DNA of 64,000 nucleotides from NCBI RefSeq assembly GCF_024868665.1, contig NC_079913.1:12787824-12851823 (forward strand). Reading direction: 5' to 3'. The DNA is from Triplophysa rosa. Its lineage: Eukaryota; Chordata; Actinopteri; Cypriniformes; Nemacheilidae. This document shows, one piece after another, positions 44,841-55,449 of the stretch (its first letter is position 1; every line of letters begins with the position of its first letter). The position numbers were made by a program, and so were the translations under genes. A model generated the notes under the pieces. The model was not told the origin of the DNA, made no database searches, and saw only the letters and a program-made list of their open reading frames with translations.

Positions 44841-46587
44841 ATGGCCCGCTGTTCTCTTGGGTGCAACGCACTCATTGAGGAAGGGAACGGACACGATGTC
44901 TGTCTCAGGTGTTTGGGTCTCAGGTGTTTGGGTCTCCGACACGCTGAGGCAGCCTTTGTGGATACGTCCTGCCCGCACTGCGGGCGGATGGCGATCCAGA
45001 CGTTGCGGTCACGGGTGGCTGTGTTCTTTATGGAGGCAGCCACCACCTCGTCTGCTACCCGATCCGTGACGACAGTGGCTACGGCCCTGCCGCCCGCTTC
45101 GGTTAGTACCGGGGGTGATATGGAGATCACTGTGAACGTTAACCCGCCAGCCGCAGGCTCACGGACCGTTCACGCCCCGTCTCGCTCGTCTGACCGTCCA
45201 GGCGGTCCTACCCCGTCTTATTCCTCGGCCAAGTACTCGGAGGTGCGTGACGAAGATGAGATGTCGATTGCAGCATCGGAGGGCGACCTTTTGGCATCTG
45301 ACCCCGATGATTCCTCGGAGCTCCCACCTTCGGGGGGTCGAGCCCAGGAAGAAGCAGACATTGAGATGTCAACCATGCTCTTCCGGGCCGCCACGAGCAT
45401 TGGGTTGCAGTGCACCGCACCGCCCCCACCCCAGCGCTCGTGGCTGGATACGTGGAACCTGGGGTCTGTGCGTGGCTCCAAGCCACGCCCAGCTCCGGTC
45501 CCGTTCTTCCCGGAGGTACATGAGGAGCTCAGTAAGACTTGGAACGCGCCCCTCACAGCCCGTTCCAGTCAGAAAGGCTCTGTCGCCCTTACTTCCCTCG
45601 ATGGTGGGGCAGCCAGGGGCTATGAAGAGATTCCCAAGGTTGAGCGTGCTGTCGCGGTGCACCTGTGCCCGCAGACGGCGGCCACCTGGAGGGCTCGGCC
45701 TAGACTCCCGTCCAAGGCCGAGCCAAGTTTTCGGCATCTCTGGTGTCGAAACTTACACTGCCGCGGGCCAGGCTGCCTCCTCCCTCCATGCCATGGCTAT
45801 CCTGCAGGTCCACCAGGCCAAGACGTTGAAGGAGCTCCACGAGGGTAAGACCGACTCAGCGGTGATGCAGGAACTCCGTACCGCCACCGTTTTCGCTCTA
45901 CGGGTGACTAAAGTGACGGCACGGGCCCTGGGTCGGGCGATGTCCACCATGGTGGTCCAGGAGAGACACCTCTGGCTTAAACTTGTGCAGATGCGGGACG
46001 CCGAGAAGGTTTGCTTTCTTGACGCCCCCATCTCGCAGGGTGGGCTGTTTGGTGACACCGTTGAGGACTTCTCCCAGCAGTTCTCGACAGTGAAGAAGCA
46101 GACGGAGGCCATTAAGCATATCCTGCCCCGCCGGGACTCGGGATGTTCAATGGGTTTTAGGCCTCCAGGCCTTCGAGATCCCGAGCGGCGTCTGCTTCCC
46201 AGCAGCCCCGGCCCTCTTCAACACCGGCTCCGGCTCCAGTGCCCCCTTCCCAGGCTGCCTCCCGGAAAAGGACGTCGAAGAGGAAACCGCCTCCCCATCA
46301 GCAGCCGTCGCGGAAGCAGAAGCGGCCCTGACGGAGAGACCCCAGGGAGATCGAGGTTACCATCGAGCCCGACCCCAGCCACTCCACCGCTGGGTCGGAT
46401 AGGGACGGTTCCTGCCCCGTCTCACCATCTGCTGGCCCCCACTTCACGGCGAAGTGCAATGTCGAGTATAAACACCAGCCCTCAGCACTCTCAGTCAGAC
46501 AGTGCATTGAGCTGTGCAATCGCCAGGCAGGAAAAACAGCAGAGCCGATTTCCTCCACGGGGGTCCTCCGTGAATCCGTACTGCTAG
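44841..46587 (+). pseudogene. DIRS gag-like gene, one frameshift
   Basis: It begins MARCSLGCNALIEEGNGHDV in one frame, with a Cys/His cluster over the first 50 residues (C4, C8, H18, C21, C24 and a later CPHC) that may bind zinc. A 15 bp tandem duplication (44907-44936) repeats CLGLR in that cluster. The conserved middle reads HEELSKTWNAPLTARSS and PKVERAVAVHLCPQTAATW. Near 45735 the frame shifts by one, and the protein continues in the next frame with TYTAAGQAASSLHAMAILQV and HLWLKLVQMRDAEKVCFLDA. A proline/arginine-rich tail follows. The product would be the nucleocapsid-like protein of the element. The family assignment rests on these motifs and the position before RT. Confidence 0.8.
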
Positions 46588-46613
46588 CCATCGAACAACC
46601 CCCCGGGGGGACG

Positions 46614-48460
46614 ATGAAGATCGAACCTCTAGTCCCCCTGTCATGGGTTCTGGGAGCCTGGCTTCGACTTCTCAGACTGTCAGGCTGGCTAAGGAAGACG
46701 ATCCGTCTTGGCTATGCGATTCAGTTCGCTACACGCCCGCCCAAGTTTCGGGGCATCCTTAACACCTCAGTTAGAGGCAAGGATGCTCCCGTACTTTGGG
46801 CAGAGGTCACCTCCCTTCTGGCGAAGGGAGCGATCGAGCCCGTCCCACCAGCCGAGATGTTCAACGGGTTTTACAACCCGTACTTCATTGTCCCCAAGAA
46901 AGGTGGGGGATTGCGCCCTATCTTGGATCTGCGTGTTCTGAACAGGCACCTACACAAGCTGCCTTTCAGGATGATCACGCAGAAGCGCATCCTGACGTCT
47001 GTCAGGTGTCAGGACTGGTTCATGGCAATCGACCTGAAGGACGCGTACTTTCATGTCTCGATCCTCCCTCGACATCGGCCGTTCCTACGGTTCGTGTTCG
47101 AGGGCCGGGCATATCAGTACAGGGTCCTCCCCTTCGGTCTGTCCCTGTCTCCACGGGTCTTTACGAAGGTCGTGGAAGCCGCCCTCCTTCCCCTCAGGGA
47201 GGGAGGTGTGCGGGTACTAAACTATCTCGACGACTGGCTCATCTCGGCTCACTCGCGAGATCTGTTCTGTACACACAGGGACCTGGTGCTCCGGCATCTA
47301 GATCGGTTGGGGCTACAGGTCAACTGGGAAAAGAGCAAGCTCTCCCCTGCGCAGAGCATCTCTTTTCTTGGTATGGAACTCGACTCAGAGCGCGCCCAGT
47401 CAGTGTTAGACTGCCTGAGGCACTTCAGGCAGCCAGCAGTCCCCCGAAACAATTTCAGAGGCTCCTGGAACACATGGCATCCTCGGTGGGGGTGGTCCCC
47501 CTCGGGTTGATGCACATGCGACCGCTCCAACACTGGCTACAGAGTCGGGTTCCCTGGAGAGCGTGGCACACTGGCAGGCGGCGTATGGTCATTACGCCCC
47601 TCTGCCGGCGCACCCTGACCCCCTGGTCATCTATGGCCTTCCTACGGGCAGAGGTCCCCTTAGGGCAGGTGTCAAGGCATGTCGTGGTCATGACGGATGC
47701 CTCCCTGCAGGGTTGGGGTGCAGTGTGCAATGGGCACGCAGAGTCGGGGCGATGGATAGGCCCCCGCCTGCATTGGTACATCAACTGCCTGGAGTTGTGG
47801 GCTGTGCTACTTGCACTAAAGAGGTTCCAACCTCTCGTGCAGGGCAAGCACGTGCTGGTCAGGTGCCGTGGCGTATATCAACCACCAGGGTGGCATTCGC
47901 TCACGGCAGCTATCACGACTCGCCCGACGCCTCCTCCTCTGGAGTCAGCAGGTGATCAGCTCCCTGCGAGCCATACACATCCCGGGCGACATGAACCAGA
48001 CAGCAGACATGCTCTCTCGTCAGCTGACGCCTCGCGGAGAGTGGCGACTCCACCCCCACGCGGTCCAGCTCATATGGGAGCAGTTCGGCCGGGCGCAGGT
48101 GGACCTCCCTGGACTCCACCCATTGTCCGCTTTGGTACTCTCTGACCGACGGTCCTCTCGGCACGGATGCCCTTGCGCACAGCTGGCCGCAGAACAAGCG
48201 GAAGTACGCCTTCCCCCCAATGAGCCTCATTGCACAGACCCTGTGCAAGGTCAGGGAAGAGGAGCATCAAGTGCTACTAGTTGCACCTTACTGGCCCAAC
48301 CGGACTTGGTTCTCAGAGCTGATGCTTCTGACAACAACTCCCCCCTGGCCGATTCCCCTGAGGAAGGACCTTCTTTCTCAGGGGAAGGGCATGTGGTGGC
48401 ATCCCAGGCCAGACCTCTGGAGCCTCCATGTCTGGTCCCTGGACGGGACGAGGAGATCCT
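46614..48460 (+). pseudogene. DIRS reverse transcriptase/RNase H/methyltransferase-like gene, frameshifted
   Basis: The first frame (46614-about 47430) is a reverse transcriptase: NPYFIVPKKGGGLRPILDLR, motif A MAIDLKDAYFHV, VLPFGLSLSPRVF, and catalytic motif C YLDDWLI, then FLGMELDSE. Near 47430 the frame shifts. RNase H follows in the second frame with VVMTDASLQGWGAV and INCLELWAVLLAL. Near 47863 a small deletion shifts back to the first frame at VAYINHQGGIRS and removes the expected TDNT-like site with an RNase H aspartate. HIPGDMNQTADMLSRQ follows. Near 48117 it shifts again into PLWYSLTDGPLGTDALAHSW and VLLVAPYWPNRTWFSEL, the methyltransferase-like part of DIRS polyproteins, ending at a stop near 48460. 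It cannot be translated as one product. Confidence 0.88.
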
Positions 48461-48831
48461 GAGCGACTTACCCCCGGCGGTGGTAGAGACCCTCACACAG
48501 GCCAGTTCCCCGGCCACTAGGAGGCTGTACGCCTTCAAGTGGCACCTCTTCTCGTCCTGGTGCTCTTCTCTCGGGAGAAGACCCACAGAGATGCTCGATC
48601 AGGTACGTACTGTCCTTTCTGAAGGAGAGACTCGAGAAAAACCTATCACCTTACACACTGAAAGTGTATGTTGCCGCAATTGCCGCACATCACGACCCAG
48701 TTGCTGGCAAGTCTCTAGGACAGCACGACCTGGTCACCAGGTTCCTGAGGGGCACGAGACGGTTCCCCCTCTGGGGGGAGCTGCGGCTTTTTCGCCTCCC
48801 TTCTTTCCCCTCGGGTAAAGAATAGGCATTC
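48440..48831 (+). pseudogene. DIRS tyrosine recombinase, amino-terminal part only
   Basis: It overlaps the end of the RT gene, as in other DIRS elements. The first frame reads PPAVVETLTQASSPATRRLY and KWHLFSSWCSSLGR, the SAM-like DNA-binding start of a tyrosine recombinase. After a frameshift near 48580 it continues YVLSFLKERLEKNLSPYTLK, VYVAAIAAHHDPVAGKSLGQ and HDLVTRFLRGTRRF, then meets a stop near 48829. The catalytic half with the R...HxxR...Y residues is absent, so several hundred bases are deleted. The copy cannot integrate by itself. Confidence 0.82.
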
Positions 48832-49402
48832 CATCCATCACTAAGCACCTTCCTGGGGGCAGGCTGGGCAGAGCAGTCCTGCCCCCTTAGGCCGGGGAAC
48901 AGTTGAGCCACCTGCATAGCTCTAACCGGACCTAGTGCTCCAGATGTGGTAACCCCCCCTCCGTGGGCTGTTCCGTCTGATATATCCTCATGAATGGTTC
49001 CCACCTTGGCAACCCATGACCTCCCTGGGTGGACTCCCACCTTGCGGTTAACTCCTTAGTCCGCACATTCCCATGAGTCTCCCCCGATGGCGAGACCATG
49101 TGGTGTCTCCACTACTCCTTAGGTAGTGGTCTCTGCAGCGTTTTTCCCCCAGGGGGGAATAATGCTTACCCAGTGGCCCTTACGGTGCCGGTCGGCTTCT
49201 CGCTGTTAGAGAACTAGGCCTCCGCCCGTGACGGCCGGTGGCAGGGGCTTTCCAACTTTTTGCAAAAGCTCTGGGACCCCCTATCTCTCCACTGGAGGGT
49301 TACAATTTCGCGCTAGCGCTCACGTCTGACTCGCCCAGGCCAGTCAGCGTCGCTCCGCTAGAGATTGTGACGTGGCTCAGCGCTGTGGTGTTTTCCATAG
49401 GA
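48832..49402 (+). other. DIRS 3' non-coding region
   Basis: GC-rich sequence between the recombinase remnant and the internal complementary region, with no coherent frame. It probably belongs to the element's 3' UTR, since its composition continues that of the genes. Confidence 0.65.
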
Positions 49403-49508
49403 ACCCCAATCTGTTGGTTCGACACAATGTCGAGAGACCGACAGAAAGGGAACGTCTTGGTTACGGATGTAACCTCAGTTCCCTGATGGAGGGAACGAGA
49501 CGTTGTGT
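49403..49508. repeat. DIRS internal complementary region
   Basis: The left half (CCCCAATCTGTTGGTTCGAC ... GACCGACAGAAAGGGAA) is the complement of the DIRS left edge from 44471. It joins directly to CGTCTTGGTTACGGATG ... GGGAACGAGACGTTGTGTC, the complement of the right edge up to 49785. Left and right tips therefore meet head-to-head here, which is the hallmark used in DIRS circle formation. Confidence 0.88.
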
Positions 49509-49511
49509 CCT

Positions 49512-49785
49512 TTATGCCACAACACTGGCCGCCCACCCCAGCGGTCGGGGGGGGATGCTTCGGCTCCTCAGACCAAAAGGTGAATGAATGAGCATGCTGG
49601 CTTCCCTCTTATACCCGGACATCCGGGGACGAGTCCGGCATGCAAATTTCATTCGCCAATTTTCATTGGCCTTTTCTAAATACTCAGAAGATGATAGGTT
49701 CTCAAGACAAACCCCAATCTGTCGGTTCGACACAACGTCTCGTTCCCTCCATCAGGGAACTGAGGTTACATCCGTAACCAAGACG
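49512..49785. repeat. DIRS right inverted terminal repeat
   Basis: The inner part from about 49576 to 49743 is complementary to the left repeat. The outer 42 bases up to CCGTAACCAAGACG pair with the internal complementary region. It is longer than the left repeat, as is usual in DIRS elements. Confidence 0.85.
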
Positions 49786-49819
49786 TTATTTATATAACAA
49801 TTTCTGGGACACAGCGTAC
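49786..49819. repeat. Right part of the split 40 bp tandem duplication
   Basis: This 34-base word is identical to 44431-44464 and directly follows the DIRS right end. Confidence 0.9.
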
Positions 49820-50040
49820 GGTTTCACTTAATGTTTTCAAAGTTTGAATTCTTTAGACGTCCTCCGACATGTAGCAGAAGGAAAAACAAGAAACAGTCTG
49901 AACACATCAGGTGTCGTATCCACACACATACATACCTATACACATTTGGTGCTGGTGGAAGGTTAAACCACGAGAGGAAGAAACCTTTACAGAGTCCTTT
50001 ATTAACTTCACCTACAACTCAAACACCTCACCACATCCAC

Positions 50041-50042
<2 letters not shown>

Positions 50043-50134
<92 letters not shown>

Positions 50135-50149
50135 NNNNNNNNNNNNNNN

Positions 50150-50243
<94 letters not shown>

Positions 50244-50259
50244 TGCACACGCACACACA
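50043..50259. repeat. (AC)n microsatellite with a 15 N gap
   Basis: More than 180 bases of AC surround N at 50135-50149. The right edge degenerates into GCATGCACACGC. The true array length is unknown. Confidence 0.95.
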
Positions 50260-50555
50260 AACAGTCTTTCCCAGAAACTGTCAGTGACACCTGTTTGGTT
50301 GTGCAATGTTCCTCCTTACACATTTTCATCACATTTACATACCAAAAAGAACGAAATGTGTTGAAATTTTAGGTACAGTGTACATGTTACTTAATCCTTA
50401 AGAATGTTAACAAAATGTAAACAAGACCTCGTTTTTAGACAGATGTCAATTGACGAATTGCTCAGTAATTGGTGGTCTTTGAAGAATTTTAACAATTTTA
50501 TCCTTAAAATAATATTTTATACGAAAAATAAAGAATTTATTTATTGTAATTAATT
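50260..50555. other. Unique stretch, no gene seen
   Basis: AT-rich and without a recognisable signal. Confidence 0.5.
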
Positions 50556-50784
50556 CCCTTTCATGTCGTTCAACAGCTCCCTATGACTCTCTCTTTCTTC
50601 GTTCTGGATCACAAAAATAATTTAGAGAAATGTCTCAGTGGTTTCGTGTCCATACAGTGGATGTCAATGGGGGCCAATGTTATTTCTTCAAAATGTCTTC
50701 CTTCGTGTTCTGCAGAAGGAAGAAAGTCAATCAGTTTGGGAATTACAAGAGGGTGAGTAAATGATGACAGAATTTACCCTTTAA
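50556..50784. repeat. Foldback MITE, left end eroded
   Basis: CTTCAAAATGTCTTCCTTCG, GTGTTCTGCAGAAGG and GAGGGTGAGTAAATGATGAC end in ACCCTTTAA, matching the right half of this MITE group. The left half (AACAGCTCCC...) is poorly preserved. Confidence 0.65.
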
Positions 50785-50872
50785 GAGTGTCCCTTTTACT
50801 CTCCCTTTAAGTATTTGTGCTTTTCTAAATCCATGAACCATTGAACATGTGAAAAATGACCATAGTCTGACA

Positions 50873-51219
50873 TTAAAGGGATAGTTCACCCAAAAATGAA
50901 AATTGTGTCATCATTTTCTTACCCTTAAGTTGTTCCAAAACTACATACATTTCTTTGTTCTGCTGAACACAAAGGAAGATACTTTGAAGAATGTGAGAAA
51001 CCAAACTGTTCTGAGGCACCATTTGCTACAATAGTAGCTTTTCCCTATTATGGCAAACAACGGTGCACCAGAACAGTTTGGTTTCTCACATTCTTCTAAA
51101 TATCATCTTTTGTGTTCAGCATAAACATCCTTGAAAACAAAGAAATATATACAGGTAGGGAACAACTTGAGGGTGAGTAAATGATGACAACTTTAGATTT
51201 TAGGTGAACTATCCCTTTA
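50873..51219. repeat. Foldback MITE, complete
   Basis: It runs from TTAAAGGGATAGTTCACCC to GGTGAACTATCCCTTTA. The halves are nearly complete inverse complements: GTTTGGTTTCTCACATTCTT pairs with AAGAATGTGAGAAACCAAAC. Such a unit can form one long hairpin when single-stranded. It is non-coding. Confidence 0.9.
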
Positions 51220-52891
51220 TATCTAATAAACAAGCATCTAACAACACTGTAGCATCCACCCTGTCACCTTAGCAACCATGAGCACTTTTCCACCATCGCA
51301 CCAAATCATTCTCGCTGCTTAATCGTTCCACTCCGTGTCGATCCGGGCCAGCCGGATATATAGTTTCATTTTTTTGCAACAAACGTGCTTAAAATTCCTT
51401 GCCGAGAACAGTTTGTAATCGTGCCGTGTCGAGCCAGGAAACATAACTGTAACCATTCCAGACTGTGCTTAGAACTGTTCGGCGCAATGGTGAAAAAGCT
51501 CTCCACGTGTCCATATTTAGCAAATACACTCTAAACACCTAAGCAACAACTTATACCTGCCAACTGTATTTCACACAACATACATTGTTAAAATGCATTT
51601 TGCTAGTAAAACCACAGATCATTTTATTCTAAAAATATTGTAATCTGATTGATTACGTTGTTTTAACATAGAAAAGAACAAGTGAAGAGTTTATTAGCAA
51701 AAACAGATATGTCGTTTTTTGTATGTTTTTTATTGTGTTATGTTTTTATTGTGTTAATGCACAATAAAAACATGTTTTTTTTTTAAGTTAACTTTTTTTT
51801 GCAAATTAACTCTTTAACGATTAAAACCAAAAAATGAACCTGTGAGAGAGCAAGTGTGGGAGAATTTTTGCTGTTCTCGGGGGTAGAGGCCTGCATTACA
51901 GCTGCTTCCTGCCATAATGTGGGCACACACACAAACAGTGTGAATCATACTACACCACAGAACCAACCTAATAAGCAAATCCTTTTTTTACATTTATAAA
52001 TAAAGTTATGCATAAATGTATGCATGTTTGTGTATTATGTACGCATACATGTACACACAGGCACACAAAGCATGTTTTGAGACCCTGGCCCAGGCTGTAA
52101 TTTATTTTTAAAAAAATACGGTTACAGTGATCCTCTGCATTTCTAACCTGGTCACTGGTACCCTCAGGCCTTTCCTAAACACCGACTCTTTCCTGTCATT
52201 ACAATTATGTGTGTGTGAATTTCTTCCAGGGTTAAATACACAAACAGCAAGCCTTTTAAGAAGCTCTTTTATGTTTGTGGTGGCTGCAGTGTTTTGTTTG
52301 GAAGCAAAAAATATTGCATGTTAAAATGGGGTAAAGGACACGCATAACTTAATTACTTTACTATAATAACAATGATTTAGTCTGCGCTCCTTATCTTAAT
52401 TATTTCAAACGACAAACTTCAATTAAAGCGTCTCCAACAAAAACACCTTTCTAACAGCTTAAACCACACATACATACTGTATACGCACACAATAATATAC
52501 AGCATGTTATGCAGGCGTTATCAGTAAACTGAACAATTTAAAATGAATGGCATTTGCAGCCAAATTAAGCACAGTGTTAAACGAAGACAATTAATAAGAA
52601 AATGTAGTTCACGTCGATTATGAAAATCATTAGGAGACGGATGAAAGGAAAAGTGTTGAATGTATATAGAGCGTACAGACAGCCTTCGAAGATAGTATTC
52701 CTAGCTATAAATCAGCATGATCTTATAGCCTGTTCAAGTTGCTAACTATAAAGATACAGTTTTAAATATGGTTTTAAATTTTAAAAAGTAGTCATCATCA
52801 CAACTATAACAATAACTAATACAGAAGGATATCATTGGATCACTGAGGAACAATAAATCACTGATAGCCAAACACATTTTTTTTTAATGTA
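51220..52891. other. Unique stretch, no gene seen
   Basis: No exon. 51300-51490 contains the words TTAATCGTTCCACTCCGTGTC and GTGCCGTGTCGAGCCAGGAA, which may be a decayed repeat. Nothing further is supported. Confidence 0.45.
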
Positions 52892-52899
52892 ATGGGCAC

Positions 52900-53369
52900 C
52901 AGTGTTGGGTAAGTTACTCTGAAAAAGTAATTAATTACTAGTTACTAATTACATATTCAATAGTGTAATTACATTACTGTACAAATTACTCTCTCCAAAA
53001 AGTATTTACTTACTAATTACTTTCTATATCAACCTTGATTTGTTAAGTGATTCAAGGATAGAAAAGCATGAAACGGCTTTTTTAATTAATTCAAATAAAT
53101 AATATAAAACTACATAAAGTGGTATTATTAACTGATCAAAGTATTACAAATGTGAGAATTATACATTGAAGCACGGAGTTTAAAGTTAGACTTTGAATTT
53201 TGATGTCAGTTCAACTATATATATTACACAAAGTATTTAGTTTAATTACATCAGAAGTAACTAATTAAATTACAGAAAAAAATTTAGTAATCCCTTACTT
53301 TACTTTATAAGGGAAATGTAATTAAATTACAGTAACTAATTACTTAGTAACTAGTTACACCCAACACTG
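52900..53369. mobile_element. hAT-type MITE, 470 bp
   Basis: It starts CAGTGTTGGGTAAGTTAC and ends GTAACTAGTTACACCCAACACTG. ATGGGCAC is present on both sides (52892-52899 and 53370-53377), a perfect 8 bp duplication. Subterminal zones are full of AATTACTAGTTACT words. It is non-coding. Confidence 0.93.
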
Positions 53370-53453
53370 ATGGGCACTTTTGAAAAGTGAAACTGCAGTG
53401 GTTATAATCAACACAATGTTATCGTCCATTGGTGTGGACGCTAATATACCGCA

Positions 53454-54124
53454 CTGGGGCGCGTTTCCCAAAAGCATCGTTAGCTAACTATGGTCGCAAG
53501 TTCCATAGTACCTGCATAGTTCAACGATTCAAGTGTTTCCCAAAACCATCGCACCAAAGATCAATCGCAACAGCGTCGCAAAGTTGCGTGCTTGGAACTA
53601 CAGCTCTTGAGCTGTGGTGAAAGAGCATAGTTCCTTGTCATAATGACATGTAGACTTACATCCATTATGATCTTGAGCAAAATAAGCAAGCAACAAGCAG
53701 TGCATTCTATATCAATCATTGTAAATATACACATTTTAATTCTTTTAGTTTGTCAAGAGTATTAAAGCACTGTTTATACAGTAACGTGATCTGGGCGGAG
53801 TGACGTGGGTGGAAACTTGCGAATGAATGAAACATCTTGAAATAAAACAATGGAAGATAAAAATACAAAAACAAATGTAGTTTTTAGATGCAATACACGT
53901 TATTTAGAGCAATAATATGACATTAAATTAATCTAAATGGATCAATTATACGTTTTTACTCCACCACCTATGTGATGTCACCAACTATATTGTTAAACCA
54001 ACATGCTTCCAACGAATGATGTACGACAAAGTTACCATGTTTTTGTGAAACAGTGACTATGTAGTTAGTTTCTACAACAATGCGTTTCTGCAGGTTATGT
54101 TGTTGTTTGGGAAATGCACCCCTG
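53454..54124. mobile_element. TIR element (GGGGYGCRTTTCCC), about 670 bp
   Basis: The left end CTGGGGCGCGTTTCCCAAAA and right end TTTGGGAAATGCACCCCTG are imperfect inverse complements. Internal GCATCGTTAGCTAACTATGG and ACTATGTAGTTAGTTTC also pair loosely. No clear target duplication was found. It is non-coding. Confidence 0.6.
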
Positions 54125-54169
54125 TATAGTTATTATCTTTATAGCTATTGTTCATAGTGTAAACTAGTT

Positions 54170-54280
54170 TTAAAGGAATAGTTCACCCAAAAACAGTCCC
54201 CATTGATATGACCATAGTAATTTTTATTCCTACTATCGCAAGTTAATGGGGACCATTTTTTGGGTGAACTATTCCTTTAA
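54170..54280. repeat. Foldback MITE, 111 bp short form
   Basis: TTAAAGGAATAGTTCACCCA and TGGGTGAACTATTCCTTTAA are perfect inverse ends. The centre (CAGTCCCCATTGATATG against AAGTTAATGGGGACC) also pairs. It is an internally deleted member of the group. Its last TTAA is also the first TTAA of the next element. Confidence 0.9.
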
Positions 54281-54402
54281 AGGCGCAGTTCTTGAAAATC
54301 AGCGGCCACTAGCGTTGTATTATAGTTTTGCAATGAATCTCTGAGTCATTTGCTCACCCCTCCCTTTCGAAGTACGACGGTGGCCGCAACAGTAAAAAAA
54401 GA

Positions 54403-54462
54403 TGTCGTCTACTGAGACAGCGGATAGCAGTGATACAAGCAACGATGTTTCTTTACAAATGT
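54403..54462 (+). other. Possible small exon on the opposite strand of family B
   Basis: ATGTCGTCTACTGAGACAGC opens a frame MSSTETADSSDTSNDVSLQ that runs to an ATGTAAGG word, a possible GT splice donor. It is acidic and serine-rich. An alternative is that the same bases form part of the minus-strand intron or last exon. Evidence is weak. Confidence 0.2.
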
Positions 54463-54835
54463 AAGGCAATATATTAACGTAATTAATCATTTAACATGTA
54501 TTCTATTGTGAAAGTTACTGTTACAATTCTATAATTAGATATATTTCTTGCGTGCTATCTAGTACACGCTGAGAGTAGTGAAGTAACTAAATTTAGCTAA
54601 TCGTAAATGGCAACACTGTTCAAAGCATTTGATCTGACAGCGACAGACAGGCAGTTAGGTGTAAGTTAGACGTTTGTCTCCCCCTTTGTAAAGTCAGGAA
54701 CAACCGGAGTACGTACCGCAGGGATGGAAAAACATTATTATTCGGAGGTTATATGGCCATTTGTATAAAATGCTAACATTGTTGTTTGGTAAACATTGAA
54801 AAAGTGGAAACATTGAAAATGTTGAATTATCTTAC

Positions 54836-55047
54836 CAGTCTAGCAGAAAACAGGCAACTTCGGCATCGCCTTGAAAACATTTGTCTTTCAACAGTGCCTT
54901 CCATCTGGTAATAGATACACCGATGTTTATCCTGGATTTCTGCCGCCGTTTGTCTCTAATTTGTCTGGCAGCATCACGTTTGCGCTTCTTTGACGACGGA
55001 GATTCACGCTCTGTCGGCTCTTGTGCACAATACGCATGGTCCTCCAT
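54836..55047 (-). CDS. Putative first exon of a family B transposon protein
   Basis: From ATG at 55047, with AAAA before ATGG as a fair initiation context, the exon encodes 70 codons plus two bases. It then ends at CTG|GTAAGA, a good splice donor at 54835. The peptide starts MEDHAYCAQEPTERE, has a basic SSKKRKRD nuclear-localisation-like stretch, then KSRINIGVSITRWKALLKDK and DAEVACFLLD. The frame stays open upstream to an ATG at 55260, so the true start could be earlier. I have the impression that INIG...RW..L...DAE...FLLD recurs in proteins from teleost transposons, but I cannot name the domain. No second exon was identified within the element. Function unknown. Confidence 0.5.
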
Positions 55048-55449
55048 TTTTATCAAAACTTCTAAGACAGAACAATCAATTGCTTCAGCTAGACGACGAC
55101 TACTCCTCCTCCTCCTCCTCTCCGTACTACGACTTACTACTTTGTGCGTCTTCAACTCAGTGATGACGCAAGCTGCGTCTAAAAACACACACGAAGACCA
55201 ACATATACGAAACGCGCTCTGTAGAGCTGTTTGTCCGTTAGAGCTTACTGTACAAAACATGGCTGCACAACATAAATTCGATGTAGATAGGCCCGCTCCC
55301 TATGTAGATACAACTGGTTTATTCTAAGGTAATTTAAACATAACTTTTCATTACGTAAGGTTTTTATACACATCTAAAGACACAGTTTTGTATGTTATAT
55401 TGCATTTCTGTTAATAGATCACACAAAACATCCCGCATTGTACCTTTAA

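Larger units (their letters stand above)
44471..49785 (+). mobile_element. DIRS-type tyrosine-recombinase retrotransposon, about 5.3 kb, defective
   Basis: The layout is that of DIRS elements: inverted terminal repeats, a gag frame, an RT/RNase H/methyltransferase-like frame, a recombinase frame, and an internal complementary region before the right repeat. DIRS elements replicate through a circular intermediate and integrate by recombinase without a target duplication, and none attributable to integration is seen here. The base composition is much GC-richer than the flanks. Several frameshifts and a recombinase deletion make this copy non-autonomous. Confidence 0.9.
54277..55449 (-). mobile_element. 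TTAA family B element, 1173 bp, with coding exon
   Basis: The left end TTAAAGGCGCAGTTC and right end GCATTGTACCTTTAA are imperfect inverse ends with TTAA at both edges. Blocks CGCTCACCCCTCCC-like, AACGCGCTCTGTAGAGC and TTTATTCTAAGGTAATTT link it to the short copy at 9307. A minus-strand exon with a splice donor occupies the middle. This looks like a 5' part or a deletion derivative of an autonomous element. Superfamily unknown; TTAA targeting allows Kolobok or piggyBac. Confidence 0.7.

Noticed and set aside
45208..45737. Minus-strand frames of 92-122 codons across gag
   Set aside because: They are antisense shadows of the GC-rich gag gene.
46796..48145. Single 449-codon protein
   Set aside because: Only the part after about 47430 is the real RNase H frame. 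The beginning is an out-of-frame reading of the reverse transcriptase.
44431..49819. 34 bp target-site duplication made by the DIRS element
   Set aside because: The extra CTGCAC words show a tandem 40 bp duplication split by an insertion without duplication, which agrees with recombinase integration.
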